From Lachnospiraceae bacterium (GTDB taxonomy: Bacteria; Bacillota; Clostridia; Lachnospirales; Lachnospiraceae): 64,000 nt of DNA. The position numbers and the translations under genes were made by a program. The number at the start of each line of letters is the position of its first letter. Within the stretch, counting starts at the first letter, position 1. The notes below the pieces were generated by a model. It worked only from the letters and a program-made list of their open reading frames with translations, did not search any database and was not told the origin of the DNA. This document shows positions 25,282-35,100 of the stretch, one piece after another. The DNA is taken from positions 62,001-126,000 of the forward strand of contig JAGANL010000006.1 of the NCBI GenBank assembly GCA_017624235.1. The letters run 5' to 3'.

Positions 25282-26083
25282 AAAATTAAGAAATTTTGGA
25301 ATGTATTTCTTTTTAACAGTCGTATCCTTTATCTCGGTATTCCCGCTTTACTGGATGGCGGCAGCCGCAACAAACAAGAGTGTGGATGTCATCCGCGGAA
25401 AGCTTCTGCCGGGCACTTATCTGGTAGAGAATATGAAGAATCTGCTGAGCATTGCCAAGGTTGGCCCGGCAATGACCAATTCCTTCAAATACGCAATCGT
25501 ATGTACGCTGGTTTCCCTGGTGGTCTGCTCTCTGGCAGGATACGGCTTCGAAATCTATCACGATAAGGTAAAGGACGGCGTGATGTCTATTATCCTGCTT
25601 GCGATGATGGTACCGTTTGCAGCAACCATGATTCCTCTGTTCCAGATGTTCTCTTCTGCACATCTGTTGAACAGCACACTGGGATTTATTTTACCGAGTA
25701 TTTCCACACCGTTTTTGATTATGATGTTCAGGCAGAGCGCACGCTCCTTCCCGCATGATATTATTGAAGCTGCCAGAATTGACGGACTCAGCGAAATCGG
25801 AATCTTCTTTAAGATGTTCTTCCCGACCATGCGTTCCACCTATGCGGCAGCCATGACAATCACCTTCATGAATGCGTGGAACAATTACTTATGGCCGAAG
25901 GTAATCATGATGGATGAAAACAGTATTACCATGCCGATGCTCATTGCGAACCTGACAGAAGGATATACGACAGACTACGGCAGCCTGATGCTGGGCGTAT
26001 TTTTATGTACGATTCCGACTGTTATCATCTTCTTCCTGTTACAGAAGAGCTTTGCAGAGGGTATTACAGGTGCAGTAAAATAA
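25274..26083 (+). CDS. Sugar ABC transporter permease, MalG type (galactan locus)
   Basis: 269-residue permease with six membrane segments. Start at GTG 25274, overlapping the previous stop, behind AGGTGAT; GTG 25265 is an alternative. The EAA loop is IEAARIDGLSEIGIFFKMFFP near residues 162-182 and the C terminus EGITGAVK is typical of MalG-like sugar permeases. As in operon 1, no ATPase is encoded nearby, pointing to a shared ATPase elsewhere. Confidence 0.92.
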   Translation: MTRKLRNFGMYFFLTVVSFISVFPLYWMAAAATNKSVDVIRGKLLPGTYLVENMKNLLSIAKVGPAMTNSFKYAIVCTLVSLVVCSLAGYGFEIYHDKVKDGVMSIILLAMMVPFAATMIPLFQMFSSAHLLNSTLGFILPSISTPFLIMMFRQSARSFPHDIIEAARIDGLSEIGIFFKMFFPTMRSTYAAAMTITFMNAWNNYLWPKVIMMDENSITMPMLIANLTEGYTTDYGSLMLGVFLCTIPTVIIFFLLQKSFAEGITGAVK

Positions 26084-26122
26084 GAAAATATTTTTTGATG
26101 AAAGAGGAGATATAGAAAAACT

Positions 26123-27961
26123 ATGGATAAGTTTATTGTCAATATTATCCACCGCCCGGAAATGGTACCGGAATATTCCGCTACCGTAACCGGACACGGT
26201 AAAGAAGAGAATATCGGTGACAAGAAGCTGTTGACTGAATCTCTGGATATTTTTAAAACGCAACAGATGTTAGCGCATAAATATGGTTTAAAGACTACCA
26301 TTCAGATGACCTATGCAAGTCTTTTTAACGATGAGGCAGTCGAGCTTGCAAAAGAGCATCATGAGAAATATGGCGATGAAATTGCACTTTCTCTTCTGGG
26401 ACTTCCCTGTGAGGAGTTCCGTGAGAAATATAAGACCAAGGACTTCTGTATCTGGATGTTCTCTATGGAGGATAAAAAGTCCATCGTGGATGATGTATTT
26501 GGTAAATTTTATGAGAGATTCGGCTTCTATCCGGAATCTACAGGCTCCTATTATATGGATGCAGACCTGACCAATTACATCAAGGAAAAATATCCGATGG
26601 TAAAATGTGCCGTTGCAACCTGTTGGGAGGAGGGCCCGAAGGCTTACCATACCTGCAATAATTCATGGTATACCCTGTTTGACGGCGGCCCATGGAACCC
26701 GTGGATTCCGTCCAAGCAGAACACACATGCTCCGGCAGCCAATGAAGAAGAGGATTCCGGTATCGTAGCCATCCCGCATCTGTCACGTGACCTGATTGCA
26801 TGCTATGACGGCAATGGCTCCAACTTCGGAACCCATCCGCAGAATGTACTGCGCGGTATGATCTATGACAGTGAGAAATGGGAATATCCGTACCTGTACA
26901 ACTTAATCGATCAGTACAGACATCAGGAGAAATACAACAACGGCTATGCTTACAATATGATGTTCGTAGGGCCTGGCTGGATGAATAAGATGGGACGCTG
27001 GGAAGCTCCGTACGAACTGCTGTACAAGTCCTATGAGGATGGATGTGCTTATTACGGCAAGTTAAAGGAAGAGGGAAAATTGGTTGATATGACCATGTCT
27101 GAGTTCGCGGACTACTACCGTGAGAAGAAGCACTATACCGAACCGGAATGTGCGCTTTGGAAGGATATTCTGTATGGCTCTGACAAGCAGCTGTTCTGGT
27201 ACTGTGATCCGTACATGAGAGCCTGCGTCAACATGGACCAGGGCGGTGCAATCGTAGATTTACGTCCGTATGCGGCAAAACTGAAATGGGAAGTTGGTAT
27301 TGGTACGAAGCATGTGCAGGATGCCTCCTATCCGTTCCTGATTCAGGAGAAATACCGTGCAGGCTATTTCACACACTATGCAGGTGAAGGTACGGTCAGA
27401 AGTGCAAAGCTGACCTACAAGGGAGAAGAAGTAGACTTATGTCTGTGCCGTACGAAGGCAAAATTCTCTCAGGAGGGCAACACGAGAATCCTGACACTGG
27501 ACCCGGTAGACATTGAATTTTATGATCTGACCATGACATTACAGACAAAGCTCTATTTTGAGGAGGGAAGCTCCAATATCCGTATCGAGAGAACGGTACT
27601 TAGTATGAGTAACCCGGATGCAGAGGTAGAACTGAATGAATACATGGTAGCATGCTATGGTACAACAGAGTATCCGGAGGATATGACCTGCGTGAAGCTT
27701 TCCTGTGAAAAGGATGGCGAGACAAAGAGCATTGATTATGCTTATAAGTGCCGTGAAGAGCAGATGGCAGGCGCAAAGAGCGTATCGGCAGTGATTCCGC
27801 CGATTGAGACCAGGGTTTCTCTGACAACTGATAAGGAAAGTGCAGTCGGCTACATCAGAGAAGGTTATGCATTCTCTCCGATGTTTACATTAGGATATCA
27901 GACAACGCTGAAAGATAAGGAGGTAATTTCCACATGGCTCAATCTGGAAAAGGCAAATTAA
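26123..27961 (+). CDS. Unrecognised 612-residue protein of galactan locus
   Basis: A cytoplasmic protein without signal peptide or membrane segment. The first about 310 residues read like an alpha/beta barrel of the glycosidase/deacetylase type: HRPEMVPEYSATVTGHG, the acidic YYMDADLTNYI and a Trp-rich FDGGPWNPWIPSKQ. The remaining half (about 370-612) is beta-rich, with GGAIVDLRPYAAKLKWEVG and a sandwich-like C-terminal part. It is rich in Trp and Tyr, common in carbohydrate-binding enzymes. Position between sugar permeases and GH53 suggests that it processes imported galactan oligosaccharides. It could belong to a DUF family of glycosidase-like proteins; I cannot name it. GAGGAG is 13 bases upstream. 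Confidence 0.75.
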   Translation: MDKFIVNIIHRPEMVPEYSATVTGHGKEENIGDKKLLTESLDIFKTQQMLAHKYGLKTTIQMTYASLFNDEAVELAKEHHEKYGDEIALSLLGLPCEEFREKYKTKDFCIWMFSMEDKKSIVDDVFGKFYERFGFYPESTGSYYMDADLTNYIKEKYPMVKCAVATCWEEGPKAYHTCNNSWYTLFDGGPWNPWIPSKQNTHAPAANEEEDSGIVAIPHLSRDLIACYDGNGSNFGTHPQNVLRGMIYDSEKWEYPYLYNLIDQYRHQEKYNNGYAYNMMFVGPGWMNKMGRWEAPYELLYKSYEDGCAYYGKLKEEGKLVDMTMSEFADYYREKKHYTEPECALWKDILYGSDKQLFWYCDPYMRACVNMDQGGAIVDLRPYAAKLKWEVGIGTKHVQDASYPFLIQEKYRAGYFTHYAGEGTVRSAKLTYKGEEVDLCLCRTKAKFSQEGNTRILTLDPVDIEFYDLTMTLQTKLYFEEGSSNIRIERTVLSMSNPDAEVELNEYMVACYGTTEYPEDMTCVKLSCEKDGETKSIDYAYKCREEQMAGAKSVSAVIPPIETRVSLTTDKESAVGYIREGYAFSPMFTLGYQTTLKDKEVISTWLNLEKAN

Positions 27962-28146
27962 ATTACAGATGCCCGTCCTGCTTTATGCGTGATCTGGACA
28001 TCGATATGTTCTACGATAAGGATAAAAAGGAATATTATTGTATCCGTTGCCAGTATACCGGAACAGAGGAAGATGTACTGGCAAAAAATGAGATGGTACG
28101 TTTCCGTTACCGTGCTATGGCAAAGCGGATTACAGAGTTTGATTAA
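27934..28146 (+). CDS. Small zinc-ribbon protein in galactan locus
   Basis: 70 residues. Two CxxC pairs, CPSC at 13-16 and CIRC at 36-39, with a beta-hairpin-like segment between, make a zinc ribbon; the basic C terminus ends RAMAKRITEFD. AAGGAGG at 27917-27923 gives a strong start at ATG 27934, overlapping the end of the 612-residue gene by 28 bases. Such ribbons bind nucleic acid or protein; here a link to the galactan enzymes is only by position. Confidence 0.75.
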   Translation: MAQSGKGKLNYRCPSCFMRDLDIDMFYDKDKKEYYCIRCQYTGTEEDVLAKNEMVRFRYRAMAKRITEFD

Positions 28147-28175
28147 AAACACATTATAATATGAAGGAAAAGACA

Positions 28176-29282
28176 ATGTTTATCAAAGGAATGGATGTTT
28201 CCAGTTTAAAAGAAGTGGAAGCGTGCGGTGGAAGATTTTATGACAACGGCGCAGAAGGAGATTTGTTCGAGATCCTGAAGCGTTATGGAACAAACAGCAT
28301 AAGACTTAGAGTATGGAATGATCCATACTCTGAGGACGGCCTTCCTTACGGGGCGGGCGGTAATAATGTGGAAGTCTTTCTGGAACTTGCGGCACGTGCA
28401 AATCGTGCAGGGCTGGGCGTGCTTCTGAATTTGCATTATTCTGACTTTTGGACGGATCCGGGTAAACAGTTCGTACCGAAGGAATGGCGGAATAAAGGGG
28501 TAGAAGAACTGGAACAGGCCGTATATGAATATACAATAGAGGTCATGAAGAAGATTCGGACACGTGGTATCCGTCTGGATATGGTGCAGGTAGGAAATGA
28601 AGTGACGAATGGTCTGCTGTGGCCTTATGGAAAAGTGCCGGAATATGACAATATTGCCCGTCTGATTGGAGCTGGCATTCGAGGCGTGCGCGCTATTGAT
28701 ACCGAACTTCCGATTATGATTCATCTGGATTGTGGCTGTGATCAGGATACCTGCCGGACATGGTTTGATGAATTTACAAAACGGGAAAATGATTTTCAGG
28801 TAATCGGTCTGTCCTATTATCCATTCTGGCAGGGAACGCTGGAAGCGCTTTCGGATAATATGCGTTTTCTTGCAGAGCGCTATGATAAGGATATTGTCGT
28901 AGCAGAGGTATCCATGGGGCATACCATGGAGGATTATGCGGATTATGAAAAGCTGGCACCGGAAGAAAGAAAGGGCATGGCAACAAAACCGCATCTTGCT
29001 GAGAAGGTACCGTTTTCCATGACCCCGGAGGGACAGAGTGCGTTTATGAAAGCATTTCTGGAAAAGATAAAGAGTGTGCCGGATGGAAGAGGCAAGGGAT
29101 TCTATTATTGGGAGCCGGGATGGCTGCCAAGACCCGGTTCCGGCTGGGCAACCATGGAATCTCTGGCCTACATTCAGGATAAGGGACCCTGCGGAAATGA
29201 ATGGGCGAATCAGGCATTATTTGACTACGATGGCAATTCATTGCCTGCGCTGAAGGTCATACGTGACTGGAAGGCTGAATGA
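28176..29282 (+). CDS. GH53 arabinogalactan endo-beta-1,4-galactanase (intracellular)
   Basis: Cuts beta-1,4-galactan chains. The 368-residue protein is a single GH53 barrel: FIKGMDVSSLKEVEACGGRF at the N terminus, NSIRLRVWNDPY, acid/base Glu about 142 in QVGNEVTNG, and nucleophile Glu about 244 in VVAEVSMGHT; the usual GFYYWEPGW follows near the end. ATG 28176 behind AAGGA is preferred to ATG 28161. There is no signal peptide, so it acts in the cytoplasm on oligosaccharides brought in by the upstream importer. It ends the operon. Confidence 0.95.
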   Translation: MFIKGMDVSSLKEVEACGGRFYDNGAEGDLFEILKRYGTNSIRLRVWNDPYSEDGLPYGAGGNNVEVFLELAARANRAGLGVLLNLHYSDFWTDPGKQFVPKEWRNKGVEELEQAVYEYTIEVMKKIRTRGIRLDMVQVGNEVTNGLLWPYGKVPEYDNIARLIGAGIRGVRAIDTELPIMIHLDCGCDQDTCRTWFDEFTKRENDFQVIGLSYYPFWQGTLEALSDNMRFLAERYDKDIVVAEVSMGHTMEDYADYEKLAPEERKGMATKPHLAEKVPFSMTPEGQSAFMKAFLEKIKSVPDGRGKGFYYWEPGWLPRPGSGWATMESLAYIQDKGPCGNEWANQALFDYDGNSLPALKVIRDWKAE

Positions 29283-29307
29283 CAATAGAAAAAGAATGGC
29301 TGGAATG

Positions 29308-29337
29308 GACCGGGCAGAGCGAATGCTTTGCCCGGTC
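29308..29337 (+). terminator. Hairpin after GH53 gene
   Basis: Nine-base stem GACCGGGCA (29308-29316) / TGCCCGGTC (29329-29337), with only a short T-poor tail; a weak terminator or mRNA end. Confidence 0.55.
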
Positions 29338-29434
29338 TATTGATGATTGAGAAAATCATGGAAGGATGCAGCTTGAGAGGTTGGGGTTGTGGGATGCGGA
29401 AGAAAAGTGTATAATAAGCAAAAATAACAAACAA

Positions 29435-29460
29435 AAGCATCAGGCTTTCACCTGATGCTT
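29435..29460 (+). terminator. Hairpin before TetR gene
   Basis: Ten-base stem AAGCATCAGG / CCTGATGCTT with loop CTTTCA, followed by CTGTTTGTG; flanking ACAAA and TTTGT can extend it. Probably ends galactan-locus transcripts. The rest of 29283-29620 has no gene. Confidence 0.6.
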
Positions 29461-29620
29461 CTGTTTGTGTAAAAGGGGAATTCTTCCGGAATTGCTAATT
29501 AGCAAGCCCGATGTCGCCATCGAGCGTATTTATATGATATACCAGAATTGCATTTTTGTCTACTGTTATTTTAAATTTTTTTTTGAATTTTTGAAAAGAT
29601 TTTGAAGGAGGAGCAAGAGT

Positions 29621-30223
29621 ATGAGAAAGCAGCCGGAACTGACCGGTCAAACGAAGGAAAATCTGAAAAAGGCATTTTGGAAGCTATATGCCAAAAGAGG
29701 AATTGAGAAGATCAGCGTAAAGGAAATTACCGATCTGGCAGGATATAACCGAGGGACTTTTTATCTGTATTATAAGGATATCTATCACCTGGTAGATGAA
29801 GCAGAAACGGATTTACTGGAGAAGATGATCCGTCAGATTGAGTCCGGGGAAACCGGGAGTACGGAGGAGATGCTGGATACATTGCGGCAAAGCTATGAGA
29901 AATATAAAAAGTATCTGGATATCCTTCATGGAGCACATGGCGACCCGGCCTTCATCGGAAAGCTGAAGGATAAGATGAAGGAACTGGCACGGCCGAAGCT
30001 GGAAGCACTGGATATTATGGATGAAGCGGTTATTGAATTATTCCTGGAATACCATGTTGCAGGCAGCATTGCTTTGATCCAGCATTGTGTTGCGCAAAAG
30101 AAAGAGATTCCGGTGCAGGAAATTCTGGATCTGATCCGGGGCTTTGAGACGTTTTATGTTATGATAAGGAAGGAAAATAATCAGGAACACAAAAGCAGTT
30201 CAACAAAATTTCCAAATTGTTGA
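29621..30223 (+). CDS. TetR-family regulator of RND efflux operon
   Basis: 200 residues. The TetR helix-turn-helix (about 12-58) contains KISVKEITDLAGYNRGTFYL; the all-helical remainder is the ligand-binding dimerisation domain. GAAGGAGGAG precedes ATG 29621. It lies directly before the efflux pair, and the gap holds a promoter with a palindrome that is a likely binding site, so it probably represses the pump until an inducer binds. Confidence 0.88.
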   Translation: MRKQPELTGQTKENLKKAFWKLYAKRGIEKISVKEITDLAGYNRGTFYLYYKDIYHLVDEAETDLLEKMIRQIESGETGSTEEMLDTLRQSYEKYKKYLDILHGAHGDPAFIGKLKDKMKELARPKLEALDIMDEAVIELFLEYHVAGSIALIQHCVAQKKEIPVQEILDLIRGFETFYVMIRKENNQEHKSSSTKFPNC

Positions 30224-30252
30224 TTGATAGTTGAAATTCCAGTGTATATAAT
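30224..30252 (+). promoter_or_regulatory. Promoter of RND efflux operon
   Basis: TTGATA (30224-30229), 17 bases, TATAAT (30247-30252), directly after the TetR stop codon. A leader of about 140 bases follows. Confidence 0.8.
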
Positions 30253-30262
30253 AAAAAATTAC

Positions 30263-30277
30263 TCAACAGTGTGTTGA
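30263..30277 (+). promoter_or_regulatory. Probable TetR operator
   Basis: TCAACA-GTG-TGTTGA, a perfect 6-3-6 palindrome 10 bases after the -10 box. A related CAACAA/TTGTTG pair occurs at the end of the TetR gene, just upstream of the promoter. Confidence 0.65.
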
Positions 30278-30398
30278 ATAGAAAATCTAAAATGTTTCTA
30301 AAAAAAGGGGTGAATCTCTTCCCTTTCGATAAAAAAGAGAGTATTTTAGAAAAGTAATTTGCAAATGATGGAAAAAGGATATTCAGAGGAGCGTAGAA

Positions 30399-32102
30399 AT
30401 GAAAAAAGTGGTGAAGAACAGATTGACAGCAGGTTTTCTGGCAGTAACATGTATGTCTGTTCTGCTGACGGGGTGCGGCAGGCAGGAGGAGGAAACTGTA
30501 TTGAGTGATGCGGTTCCGGTAGAGGTGATGGCACCGCAGGCTGGGGAACTGAGCCTGAAAAATGAATTTGTCGGAACGGTGAGCCCTGAGGAAGCGGTTT
30601 ATGTGATGCCGATGGTATCTGCTGAGGTCTTGAGCACTAATGTATCGGTTGGTGACAGGGTACAGGCAGGAGATGTTTTGTGCAGACTGGATTCCGAGGC
30701 GGCAGAGCTTCAGCTGCAGAGCGCACAGGCGAGCTACAGCTCCGCACAGGCCGGTTTGAACAGTGCACAGGCAGGATATAACAGTGCGGTGGCAGGCTAT
30801 GCCAGTACGGAAGCCCAGCTGGATGCCCAGCTGGGGGGTACGAAGAAGCTGCAGGATTATCAGACAGAGAATCAGATTAAAAAGATTAAGGATGGAATCG
30901 AGGATCTGGATGAAAATCTGAATGACATTGAAGACGATAAGGATGATTTAAAGAAAGCCAGAAATAAAGCGGAAAAACAGAAGGATGAGGCAGCACAGGC
31001 TGTTACGGACGCGAAAAATGGCCTGGAGGCAGCGAAGGCAAAGCTGGCAGAGCTGAAAGCTTCCACAACGGTCAGCGGTGCCGAAGGAGCGGCCACAGCC
31101 GAGGAGATTGCACTGGCTGAGGAAAAGGTCAAAACGGCCGAGGCGGATGTAAAGAGCGCCGAGGCAGCAGCACAGGCAGCTTCTGCTGCATACAATACCC
31201 TGAAAAATCAGTATGAGACGCTGAAGGATTCCATTGAGGATCTGGAGGACAGCAAAGAGGATGCGGAAGAAAGTCTGGAACAGGCTCAGACGGCCAGTCA
31301 GATTACGCAGGAGGATGTATATGGAGACGTTCGCAAGCAGATCGATGCGGGAAAGGCAGCTGCCAAGACCAGTATAGACAGTGCTCAGGCTGGAGTTGAA
31401 TCCGCCAGGGTTGGACTGGAGGCGGCGCAGGTAGGCATTGATTCAGCGCAGTATCAGCTTGATATGTATACGATTACTGCTCCCATCGACGGCATCATTG
31501 AGTCAGTCGGTTTGGAAGAGCATGGATTTGCAACACCGAGTTCACCGGCCTTTGTCATTTCCAATAAGGAGACAATGACAGTGACCTTCTATGTCAGCGA
31601 GGGTATCCGCAATACTTTCCAGATCGGTGAGAGTATACAGGTGGAACGGGGAAGCAGTTTGTATGAGGGAACGATTACGGAAATTGGCTCCATGGTGGAT
31701 CAGACGACCGGACTGTTTCAGATCAAAGCAAGCGTCAGCGCACCGGATAATGGCCTTTTGACCGGCAGCAGTGTAAAGATTGTTGCGGATACATATAGTC
31801 GGAATGATGCACTTTTGATTCCCTATGATGCGGTTTATTTTGAAGATAGCCAGGCATATGTTTATGTGGCTGAAAATGGAAAAGCGGTTCGGAAGGATAT
31901 CGAAACAGACATTTTTGATGAGACAACGATTACCGTTGTATCCGGCCTGACGGCTTCTGATCAGGTTATCGTGACATGGTCCTCCAATTTGAGAGATGGT
32001 GCGGAAATTACGGTACAGGGTGCGGACAGCACGGCGACAGAGGAAGATACGAAAGAACAGGCTGAGAAGAACGGTGAGACACAGACGGAGGCGGCAGAAT
32101 GA
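30399..32102 (+). CDS. RND efflux periplasmic adaptor lipoprotein (HlyD/MFP type)
   Basis: 567 residues. A signal peptide ends in the lipobox LTGC (about residues 24-27). It is followed by a barrel-sandwich half (AVYVMPMVSAEVLSTNVSVG, GDVLCRLDS), a very long Ala/Glu/Lys coiled coil (about 95-345), the second lipoyl half (MYTITAPIDGIIESVGLEEH), a beta barrel, and an acidic tail. GAGGAG precedes ATG 30399. It links the membrane pump to the cell surface; in a single-membrane Firmicute no outer-membrane channel is expected. It overlaps the pump gene by 4 bases (ATGA). Confidence 0.92.
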   Translation: MKKVVKNRLTAGFLAVTCMSVLLTGCGRQEEETVLSDAVPVEVMAPQAGELSLKNEFVGTVSPEEAVYVMPMVSAEVLSTNVSVGDRVQAGDVLCRLDSEAAELQLQSAQASYSSAQAGLNSAQAGYNSAVAGYASTEAQLDAQLGGTKKLQDYQTENQIKKIKDGIEDLDENLNDIEDDKDDLKKARNKAEKQKDEAAQAVTDAKNGLEAAKAKLAELKASTTVSGAEGAATAEEIALAEEKVKTAEADVKSAEAAAQAASAAYNTLKNQYETLKDSIEDLEDSKEDAEESLEQAQTASQITQEDVYGDVRKQIDAGKAAAKTSIDSAQAGVESARVGLEAAQVGIDSAQYQLDMYTITAPIDGIIESVGLEEHGFATPSSPAFVISNKETMTVTFYVSEGIRNTFQIGESIQVERGSSLYEGTITEIGSMVDQTTGLFQIKASVSAPDNGLLTGSSVKIVADTYSRNDALLIPYDAVYFEDSQAYVYVAENGKAVRKDIETDIFDETTITVVSGLTASDQVIVTWSSNLRDGAEITVQGADSTATEEDTKEQAEKNGETQTEAAE

Positions 32103-35100
32103 ATTTGACAAAGATAGCCTTAAAGCGTCCGGTGTCTACGATGCTGGTCGTATTGGCGCTCATTGTATTTGGCATAACCTCTATTTTCGGATTCAGGCTG
32201 GAGCTGACTCCGGATATGGAAATGCCGATGTTAATGGTAATAACGGTGTATCCGGGGGCTGACCCGGAAAGTGTGGAAGAACTGGTGACAAAGGAAGTGG
32301 AGTCGGCCGGTTCGGAACAGAGCGGTGTGAGTACCTATATGTCCAGGTCGGCAGAGAATATGTCCATGGTCATGTTTCAGTATGACTATGAGGTGGATAT
32401 CGATGATGCCTACATGGATCTGAGGACGGCACTGGATACGGTGACGTCTACATTGCCGGATGATTGTCAGGATCCCATGGTGATTGAGCTTTCCATGGAT
32501 GCTATGGATACGATGACATTGTCCGCAACCGCCGTCGGAGACATTGATCTTTTGAGCTACGTGGAAGATACGCTTGTACCGGAGCTGGAGACATTGACCG
32601 GAGTTGCGGATGTCAATGTGACAGGAGGTAAGGAGAACTACATTAAAGTAGAGCTGAACTCGGAGGCCATGAAGCAGTATGGACTGAACATGAGCGGTAT
32701 TGCCCAGACCATCGGAGCATTGGATTTTACAGTGCCGGCCGGAAGCGTCAGTCAGGGCACACAGGATGTAGCGGTATCCAGCAGCGCTGATCTTTCCGGT
32801 GTGGCACAGATTAAAAATATTCCAATCGTGACTTCCAAGGGAGCGGTCGTACCGCTTTCGGAAATTGCAGAGGTCAGCGAAAGCCAGAAGGATGCGGACA
32901 GTATCAGCCGCTATAATGGTCAGGAGAATATCAGTATCGGTATTTCCAAGAAACAGAGCGCCGGTACCATTGGCGTGACCAAGGATGTGCAGAAGGTCAT
33001 AAACAACTTGCAGGAAAAGAATGATGCGGTAGAGCTTGAAATCATTTATAATGCCAGTGACCAGATTATTTCGTCCCTTAGCTCGGTAGGAAGTACGCTG
33101 GTATCGGGAGTCATTCTCTCCATGTTTGTACTGTTTCTGTTTTTTGGCGATTTCAGAGCCAGTATGATTGTCGGAAGCTCTATGCCGATTTCCTTGTTTG
33201 CAACGATGGTCTGCATGAATATGGCAGGATTTTCCTTTAATATCGTTACGATGGGAGCGCTGGTTATTGCCATCGGTATGATGGTTGATTCCTCCATTGT
33301 CGTATTGGAGAGCTGCTTCAGGCTGAAGAATACGACCAGTGATTATAAAAAGGCGGCAGATAAGGGAACCGGCGTGGTGACGGCTTCGATCATAGCGTCC
33401 ACGATTACGACGATTGTTGTATATCTGCCCCTCAGTACGATGGATGGACTGTCGGGACAGATGTTCTCCCAGCTGGGCTATACGATTATTTTTGCAATGG
33501 TTGCGTCATTGATTTCGGCATTGACCATTATTCCGCTTCTGTTTTCCAGGTTCAAGCCGATTGAGAAAAAGGAATTGCCAATCAATAAGCTTTTGGATAA
33601 AGTGAATCGGGGCTATGACAAGCTTCTGAGAAAGCTGCTCTATAAGAAGAGAACGGTTCTCCTGGCGGCAGTGCTGCTGTTAATCGGAGCCTTTGTACTG
33701 GCAGGACAGTTGAACACGGAATTGATGCCGAGTATGGATGAGGGAGCTATGGCCATTACGGCATCCTTCCGTTCCGGAACCAAGCTTGAGACCATGGATG
33801 AGCAGACGAAATTCTTAGAGGAAATGGTAGCAGCAGACCCGAATCTGGAAAAATATAATATGCAGATTTCGGGAGATTCCGCAACGCTTACCGCATATCT
33901 GACGGATGATTGCAAACTGTCGACCTCAGAGGTGATTGAACAGTATACCAGGGAGCTGGCCAATGTAACCAACATGCAGATTTCCATTGAAGCCTCCGGA
34001 GCCAGCATGTCCGGTATGATGGGCGGTGGAATTGAAGTGGATCTGGCCGGAAAGAATCTGGATGATTTGAAGCTTGCAGCAAGGCAGGTAGAGAAGGCTA
34101 TGTGGGAGGTGCCAGGCGTATTGCAGGTATCTTCCGATGTGGCAGAGGCATCTACGAAGGCAGAAGTTGTGGTAGATCCATTAAAGAGCATGAATGTCGG
34201 ACTCGCTTCGGCGCAGGTGGCAGGTGAGCTTTACAACGCATTAAGCGGTACGGAAGCAGCTACGCTGACGAGGGATGGAGAGGAATATTCCATCCGTCTG
34301 GAATATCCGGAGGGTCAGTATGAGACGATGAATGATCTGATGAATATGACGCTGACGACACCGCGGGGAACGCAGGTGCCGCTGACAGAGCTGGCAGAGG
34401 TACGTTATACGGATGCACCGGTTGCCCTGACAAGAGTGGACGGTGTATATCAGGTGGCTATTACGGCAAATACCACGGAAAGCGCCAAATTTACGGCACA
34501 GGATGCCATCAATAAGGCAGTGGACGATATGAAGTTCCCGAAAGGGGTGGAGCGTGCACAGTCTACTATGGATGAGATGATGACCGAGGAGTTTACCGCG
34601 ATTTTTCAGGCGATTGCAGTGGCAGTGTTCATGATTTTCCTGGTCATGGCCATGCAGTTTGAATCTCCGAGATTTTCGGGTATGGTCATGCTCAGTATCC
34701 CGTTTGCCCTGATTGGTTCCTTTGGACTTATGTTTGTTGCGAATGCAACGCTCAGCATGACATCGCTGATGGGTATTCTGATGTTAGTTGGTATTGTAGT
34801 AAATAACGGTATTTTGTATGTCGATACGGCTAATCAGCTCAGGCAGGAGATGTTTGTCGAGGAAGCTCTGATTCAGAGCGGTCAGATTCGTCTGCGTCCG
34901 ATTCTGATGACTACCCTGACAACGATTTTATCCATGCTGCCGATGGGACTCGGCATTGGAGAAGGCTCTGTTATGATGCAGGGTATGGCGCTGATTATCA
35001 TTGGCGGTCTGATTGCATCTACTTTACTGATTCTGCTGTTGATGCCGACCTTCTATCTGATTATTTATGAAGGACGCGGAAAACGGCTGAAGAAAAAGAA

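Noticed and set aside
28206-28994. 262-codon minus frame opposite GH53
   Set aside because: Shadow frame of a clearly conserved enzyme.
29435-29460. Second copy of the AAGCATCAG/CTGATGCTT stem seen in the structured leader
   Set aside because: Only the short stem is shared; loop and context differ, so it is taken as chance resemblance of a hairpin terminator.
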